From contig CAILCO010000041.1 of assembly GCA_903832735.1 (NCBI GenBank), forward strand, positions 1 through 64,000: 64,000 bases of DNA, in the 5' to 3' direction. The DNA comes from an uncultured Sterolibacterium sp. (lineage in GTDB: Bacteria; Pseudomonadota; Gammaproteobacteria; Burkholderiales; Rhodocyclaceae). The notes below the pieces were generated by a model that ran no database searches, was not told where the DNA came from, and saw only the letters and a program-made list of their open reading frames with translations. This document shows, piece after piece, positions 59,783 to 64,000 of this stretch. How positions within the stretch are numbered: the stretch's first letter is position 1; every line of letters begins with the position of its first letter. The translations under genes were made by a program, and so were the position numbers.

Positions 59783-60754
59783 ATGCGCAGATTCCTGATT
59801 CCGGCGGTCGCGGTGGTCGGGCTGATCGCGGCACTGATGCACGGTGCCGCTCTGGCCCAGAGCTATCCCAACAAGCTGGTCAAGCTGGTCGTCACCTATC
59901 CGGCCGGCGGCAGTTCGGATCTGATGGCGCGCCTGCTCGCCCACAAGCTTGCGGAACTCTGGAACCAGGCGGTGATCGTCGAGAACAAGCCCGGCGCCGC
60001 CGGCTCCATCGGCATGGATTACGCCGCCAAGCTGCCGCCCGACGGCTACAGCTTCGTCATCGGCAATATCGGGCCGGCGGCGGTCAATCTGCTGCTGACC
60101 AAGGTGCCCTACAACGTCGAGCGCGATTTCGTCGCGATTTCGCTGATTTCCACCGGGCCCAACGTCCTGATCGTCAATCCCAAGGTGTCGGCCAAGTCGC
60201 TGCGCGAACTGACCGATCTCGCGAAATCGGGCGGCGACAAACTCAACTACGGCACCAGCGGCCCGGGCAGCGTTTCCCAGCTTGCCGGCGAAATGTACCG
60301 GAACCTCACCGGCGTCAATGCCACCGAGATTCCCTACAAGGGCGGCATACTCGGCGTGCAGGACCTGATCGCGGGACATATCCAGTACATCTTCTCCGAC
60401 TCGCTGCCGGCGATGCAGTTCATCAAGAGCGGCCGGGCGCGGGCGCTGTGCGTCACCAGCGCCGAGCGCAGCCAGGTGCTGCCGGAAATACCGCCCTGCG
60501 CTGAAGCCGTACCCGGCCTGGTGGCGCTGAACTGGTGGGGCGTGTTCATGCCCAAGGGAACGCCGAAGGCAATCACCGACAAATTCCACGCCGACATCGT
60601 CAAGGTGCTGCAGGACCCCGAGATCAAGAGCAAATTCGCCGGACTGGGCGTGGACGCGGTGAGCAGCACGCCGGAACAGTTCGCCGGCTTCATCCGCACC
60701 GAAACCACGAAGTACGCGAAACTGATCAAGGAAACCGGGATCAAGGCGGAATGA
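59783..60754 (+). CDS. Bug-type periplasmic solute receptor (TctC family)
   Basis: A 323-aa periplasmic binding protein. The signal peptide ends near AALAQSYP; Bug-family landmarks follow: VKLVVTYPAGGSSDLMAR, VIVENKPGAAGSIGMDYAAK, PPDGYSFVIGNIG and the C-terminal LQDPEIKSKFAGLGVD. Such receptors bind carboxylates or aromatics and are very abundant in betaproteobacteria, often as orphans. No TctAB membrane genes are in the window, so it is an orphan here too. It precedes pstS but is not obviously part of that operon. Confidence 0.85.
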   Translation: MRRFLIPAVAVVGLIAALMHGAALAQSYPNKLVKLVVTYPAGGSSDLMARLLAHKLAELWNQAVIVENKPGAAGSIGMDYAAKLPPDGYSFVIGNIGPAAVNLLLTKVPYNVERDFVAISLISTGPNVLIVNPKVSAKSLRELTDLAKSGGDKLNYGTSGPGSVSQLAGEMYRNLTGVNATEIPYKGGILGVQDLIAGHIQYIFSDSLPAMQFIKSGRARALCVTSAERSQVLPEIPPCAEAVPGLVALNWWGVFMPKGTPKAITDKFHADIVKVLQDPEIKSKFAGLGVDAVSSTPEQFAGFIRTETTKYAKLIKETGIKAE

Positions 60755-60779
60755 TCCTCCGGGGCTGGGAGAACGATGC

Positions 60780-60813
60780 CTGTCACGCAGTTGTCACATT
60801 GCCTGGCTAGAAT
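60780..60813 (+). promoter_or_regulatory. PhoB-type promoter of pstSCAB
   Basis: CTGTCACGCAGTTGTCAC (60780-60797) matches the half-site at 13 of 14 positions. Ten bases later is TAGAAT (60808-60813). This is the reference layout for all other sites called here, because pstS is a known PhoB target across proteobacteria. The start codon is 35 bp downstream. Confidence 0.85.
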
Positions 60814-60847
60814 CCGCCGGTCTAGAAACCACCCTGTCGAGGTCAAT

Positions 60848-61894
60848 ATGATGTTCAAGCAGATCAAGCGTATTTCACTGCCCGTCGCGGCACTTTTCTC
60901 GGCCTTCGGCTTCGCCCAGGTGCAGGCGGCCGAGATCACCGGCGCCGGCGCCACCTTCCCGGCGCCGATCTACGGCAAATGGGCCGAGGCCTACCAGAAG
61001 GCCACGGGTAACAAGATCAATTACCAGTCGATCGGCTCCGGCGGCGGCATCAAGCAGATCACCGCCAAGACCGTGGATTTCGGCGCCTCCGACATGCCCC
61101 TGACGCCTGCCGAGCTCGACAAGGGTGGCTTGATGCAGTTTCCCGCGGTGATCGGCGGCGAAGTCATCGTGGTCAATATCGCCGGCGTCAAGCCGGGCGA
61201 GATGCGCCTGACGCCGACCGTGCTGGCCGATATCTATCTCGGCAAGATCACCAAGTGGAACGACAAACTGATCGCCGATCTCAATCCCAAGCTCTCCCTG
61301 CCGGACCAGTTGATCGCCGTGGTGCGCCGCGCCGACGGTTCGGGCACGACCTTCATCTTCACCAACTACCTGTCCAAGGTCAGCCCCGAGTGGAAGCAGA
61401 AGGTCGGTGAAGGCACCGCCGTGCAATGGCCGCTGGGCCTGGGCGGCAAGGGCAACGAGGGCGTCTCGGCCTTCGTTCAGCGCATTCCCGGCGCCATCGG
61501 CTACGTCGAGTATGCCTATTCCAAGCAGAACAAGATGACCTACACGCTGTTGCAGAACGCCGACGGCAACTATCCCCATCCCGACGACGTGAGCTTCAAG
61601 GTCGCCGCCGCCAAGGCCGACTGGACCAAGTCGGCATTCTACGAGATCCTCACCAACGAGCCGGGCAAGGATGCCTGGCCGATCACCGGCGCCACCTTCA
61701 TCCTGATGCACAAGTCGCAGGACAAGCCGGCGCAAGCTGCGGAAGTGCTGAAGTTCTTCGATTGGGCCTACAAGAACGGCGGCAAGCTGGCCGACGAACT
61801 CGACTATGTCGCTTTGCCGGAGAGTCTGGTCAAGCTGATCCACAGCTCCTGGGTCAACATCAAGGATGCTTCCGGCAAGCCGGTCTATAAGTAA
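60848..61894 (+). CDS. pstS: Phosphate-binding periplasmic protein PstS
   Basis: A 348-aa phosphate receptor of the Pst ABC transporter. The signal peptide (ends QVQAAEIT) is followed by [38 protein letters not shown] and [17 protein letters not shown], which carry the phosphate-contacting residues. The C-terminal part shows [11 protein letters not shown]. The ATG pair at 60848/60851 is chosen because the signal peptide starts there; the upstream ATG at 60776 precedes the promoter. First gene of pstSCAB, separated from pstC by a terminator-like hairpin. Confidence 0.95.
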   Translation: MMFKQIKRISLPVAALFSAFGFAQVQAAEITGAGATFPAPIYGKWAEAYQKATGNKINYQSIGSGGGIKQITAKTVDFGASDMPLTPAELDKGGLMQFPAVIGGEVIVVNIAGVKPGEMRLTPTVLADIYLGKITKWNDKLIADLNPKLSLPDQLIAVVRRADGSGTTFIFTNYLSKVSPEWKQKVGEGTAVQWPLGLGGKGNEGVSAFVQRIPGAIGYVEYAYSKQNKMTYTLLQNADGNYPHPDDVSFKVAAAKADWTKSAFYEILTNEPGKDAWPITGATFILMHKSQDKPAQAAEVLKFFDWAYKNGGKLADELDYVALPESLVKLIHSSWVNIKDASGKPVYK

Positions 61895-61910
61895 ATATTT
61901 TGAGCTATCA

Positions 61911-61944
61911 TCCGCGCCGGGCGAGCACGTCCGGCGCGGATTTT
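61911..61944 (+). terminator. Hairpin between pstS and pstC
   Basis: TCCGCGCCGG (61911-61920) pairs perfectly with CCGGCGCGGA (61931-61940) around a 10-nt loop, followed by four T. Partial termination or 3' protection here would explain why pstS is usually made in excess over pstCAB. Confidence 0.7.
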
Positions 61945-61970
61945 CATCACCGTTAAGCTGACCGCGAATC

Positions 61971-62951
61971 ATGGCCGATAGCAGGACCAAGCCGAACTCG
62001 AATCTGGGTGCGAATCTGGGTGCGAATCTGGGTGAGTGGATCTTTCACAACGTGACGCGTTTGTTCGCGCTGCTCACGCTGCTGCTCCTGGCCGGCATCA
62101 TCGCTTCTTTGGTCTATGGCGCGCTGCCGTCGCTGGCCAAGTTCGGCCCGAGTTTCCTCTGGAGCAGCGGCTGGAATCCGCCGATGGAAGAATTCGGCGG
62201 CCTGGTGCCGATCTACGGCACCCTGGTGACCTCGCTGATCGCCCTCGCCATCGCGGTGCCGGTGTCCTTCGGCATTGCCCTGTTCCTCACCGAGTTGTCG
62301 CCGGCCTGGCTGCGCCGCCCGCTGGGCGTGGCCATAGAGCTGCTGGCGGGGATTCCGAGCATCGTCTACGGCATGTGGGGCCTGCTGGTTTTCGCGCCCC
62401 TGTTCGGCCAGTATATCCAGCCCTTTCTCGCCGCCACGCTGGGCCGCATCCCCTTCCTGGGCCAGCTGTTTCAGGGCGCGCCTATGGGTATCGGCCTGCT
62501 TTCCGCCGGCGTGATCCTCTCGATCATGATCATTCCCTTCATCGCTTCGGTGATGCGCGACGTGTTCGAGGTGACGCCGGCGATCCTGAAGGAATCGGCC
62601 TACGCCGTCGGCGCCACCACCTGGGAGGTGGTCTGGAACGTGGTGCTGCCGTTCACCCGGGTCGGCGTCATCGGCGGCATCATGCTCGGCCTGGGCCGGG
62701 CGCTCGGCGAAACCATGGCGGTGACTTTCGTGATCGGCAATTCCGACCAGCTCGACACCTCTTCCCTGTTCGCGGCCGGCAATTCCATCGCCTCGGCACT
62801 GGCCAACGAATTCACTGAAGCAGTCTCGCCGATGCACACCTCGGCCCTGATCGAACTGGGTCTGGTGCTGTTCCTGATCACCTTCACCGTGCTGGTGTTC
62901 TCCAAACTGCTATTGATGCAACTCGCCAGGCAGCAAGGGAAGAAGACCTGA
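61971..62951 (+). CDS. pstC: Phosphate ABC transporter permease PstC
   Basis: A 326-aa inner-membrane permease with about six hydrophobic helices. It has the family features [19 protein letters not shown] and the EAA-like loop [18 protein letters not shown]. The N-terminus contains a repeated block, [11 protein letters not shown], encoded by a 12-bp direct repeat (AATCTGGGTGCG) present about three times at 61998-62033. Changes in copy number would keep the frame. It is followed 2 bp later by pstA. Confidence 0.93.
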   Translation: MADSRTKPNSNLGANLGANLGEWIFHNVTRLFALLTLLLLAGIIASLVYGALPSLAKFGPSFLWSSGWNPPMEEFGGLVPIYGTLVTSLIALAIAVPVSFGIALFLTELSPAWLRRPLGVAIELLAGIPSIVYGMWGLLVFAPLFGQYIQPFLAATLGRIPFLGQLFQGAPMGIGLLSAGVILSIMIIPFIASVMRDVFEVTPAILKESAYAVGATTWEVVWNVVLPFTRVGVIGGIMLGLGRALGETMAVTFVIGNSDQLDTSSLFAAGNSIASALANEFTEAVSPMHTSALIELGLVLFLITFTVLVFSKLLLMQLARQQGKKT

Positions 62952-62953
62952 TC

Positions 62954-63786
62954 ATGGACCTCCGGCTGCGGCGCAAGCTGACCAACATTGTCGCCCTGTT
63001 CCTGTCCATGCTGGCCGTGGCCTTCGGCCTGTTCTGGCTGTTCTGGATCTTGATCGATGTATTCAAGCTCGGCGTGAATGCCATCCAGTTGAGTCTGTTT
63101 ACCCAGATGACGCCGCCGCCGGGCAGCGAAGGCGGCCTGCTCAACGCCATCGTCGGCAGCCTGGTCCAGGTCGGCCTCGCGACCCTGATCGGCACCCCGT
63201 TCGGCGTGCTCGCCGGCGTCTATCTGGCGGAATACGGCGGCCATACCTGGCTGGGTAAAACGACGCTGTTCATCAACGACATCCTGCTCTCGGCGCCGTC
63301 GATCGTCGTCGGCCTGTTCGTCTATGCCGTGTATGTCGCCCAGGTCGGCCACTTCTCGGCGTTCGCCGGCGTGCTCGCCCTGGCGCTCCTGGTCATCCCG
63401 GTGGTCATTAGAACCACCGAGAACATGCTGGTGCTGGTGCCCGACAGTTTGCGCGAGGCGGTGTTCGCGCTGGGCACGCCGAAATGGAAAGTGATCACCA
63501 GAGTGACGCTGCGTGCTTCCATGGCCGGCATCGTCACCGGCATCCTGCTCGCCGTGGCGAGAGTCTCCGGCGAGACGGCGCCGTTGTTGTTCACCGCCTT
63601 GTCGAATCAGTTCTGGACGCTGGATCTCGACAAACCGATGGCGACCCTGCCGGTGACCATCTTCAAGTTCGCCATGAGTCCGTTCGCCGACTGGCAGCGG
63701 ATGGCCTGGGCCGGCGTCTTCCTGATCACGCTCGGCGTGCTCGGCCTGAACATCCTGGCGCGCATCCTGTTCCGCCAGAAGCACTG

Positions 63787-63787
<1 letters not shown>
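62954..63787 (+). CDS. pstA: Phosphate ABC transporter permease PstA
   Basis: A 277-aa inner-membrane permease, partner of PstC. It contains about six hydrophobic helices, [37 protein letters not shown] and the loop [19 protein letters not shown], which contacts the ATPase. It starts 2 bp after pstC and ends in a TGATG overlap with pstB. Confidence 0.93.

Positions 63788-64000
<213 letters not shown>

Overview
The window is GC-rich, densely coded chromosomal DNA. Its gene families (PHB phasin and PhaJ-type hydratase, Bug receptor, EAL-CBS-GGDEF proteins, CHAD protein, PIN-PhoH, PPK1 next to an Mg2+ ATPase) suggest a betaproteobacterium of the Rhodocyclales/Sterolibacteriaceae kind. That placement is inferred from content only; no rRNA or tRNA gene is visible.

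The main theme is phosphate. Reading upstream regions by eye, I find about sixteen candidate PhoB promoters with one fixed layout: two or more 7-bp half-sites (C-T-G-T-C-A-Y, often relaxed to xxGTAAY) repeated every 11 bp, then exactly 10 bp, then a -10 hexamer that is usually TAnnnT. The clearest precede pstS (60780), a PlcP-like phosphoesterase (50618), an HAD phosphatase (39640), mgtA-ppk1 (48471), a GT4 glycosyltransferase pair (55214-55253), an OlsB-like acyltransferase (56496-56535), btaAB (22951), a PilZ/GT2 operon (24934), a TonB receptor/ExbBD/TonB/phosphatase operon (9803) and two divergent signalling operons (31639 and 31661). Together these genes would form a phosphate-starvation programme: Pi uptake (PstSCAB), release of Pi from organic esters (PhoA, two secreted metallophosphatases with their own TonB system), replacement of phospholipids by betaine lipids, glycolipids and possibly ornithine lipids, and polyphosphate handling (PPK1, MgtA, CYTH-CHAD).

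Layout. 1-2.6 kb: LysR regulator, MaoC hydratase, small protein. 2.6-5.5 kb: resorcylate decarboxylase-like amidohydrolase, a tonB 3' remnant and metallophosphatase copy 1, followed by a dispersed repeat. 5.5-9.4 kb: Gly-rich secreted protein, OprB porin, Nramp-like transporter. 9.4-15.4 kb: structured intergenic region, then TonB receptor, exbB, exbD, tonB and metallophosphatase copy 2. 15.4-23 kb: EAL-CBS-GGDEF protein, DUF4010/MgtC-like membrane protein, alkaline phosphatase with a small partner, second DUF4010 protein. 23-26.4 kb: btaA-btaB, then PilZ, 62-aa membrane protein and GT2. 26.4-31.6 kb: phasin, small coiled protein and two c-di-GMP proteins. 31.7-37 kb: CheA-like kinase, receptor-like protein, CheX, REC-CheX, CheY. 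37-43 kb: CYTH-CHAD, HAD phosphatase, PhoH, basic histone-like protein, helical ferritin-like protein. 43-48.8 kb: ppk1, mgtA, long leader, two tiny genes. 48.8-52.8 kb: M14 peptidase, alpha/beta hydrolase, PlcP-like enzyme, AAA ATPase. 52.8-56.5 kb: two GT4 enzymes, dgkA, OlsB-like enzyme. 56.6-64 kb: DinB, palindromic repeat, CobW, LVIVD protein, Bug receptor, pstSCA and the start of pstB.

The most notable proposal is a complete lipid-remodelling regulon, with PlcP making diacylglycerol for BtaA and glycosyltransferases. It appears to be wired by the same promoter architecture to c-di-GMP and chemotaxis-like signalling and to an mgtA-ppk1 operon. All regulatory calls are by eye and were not scored statistically.
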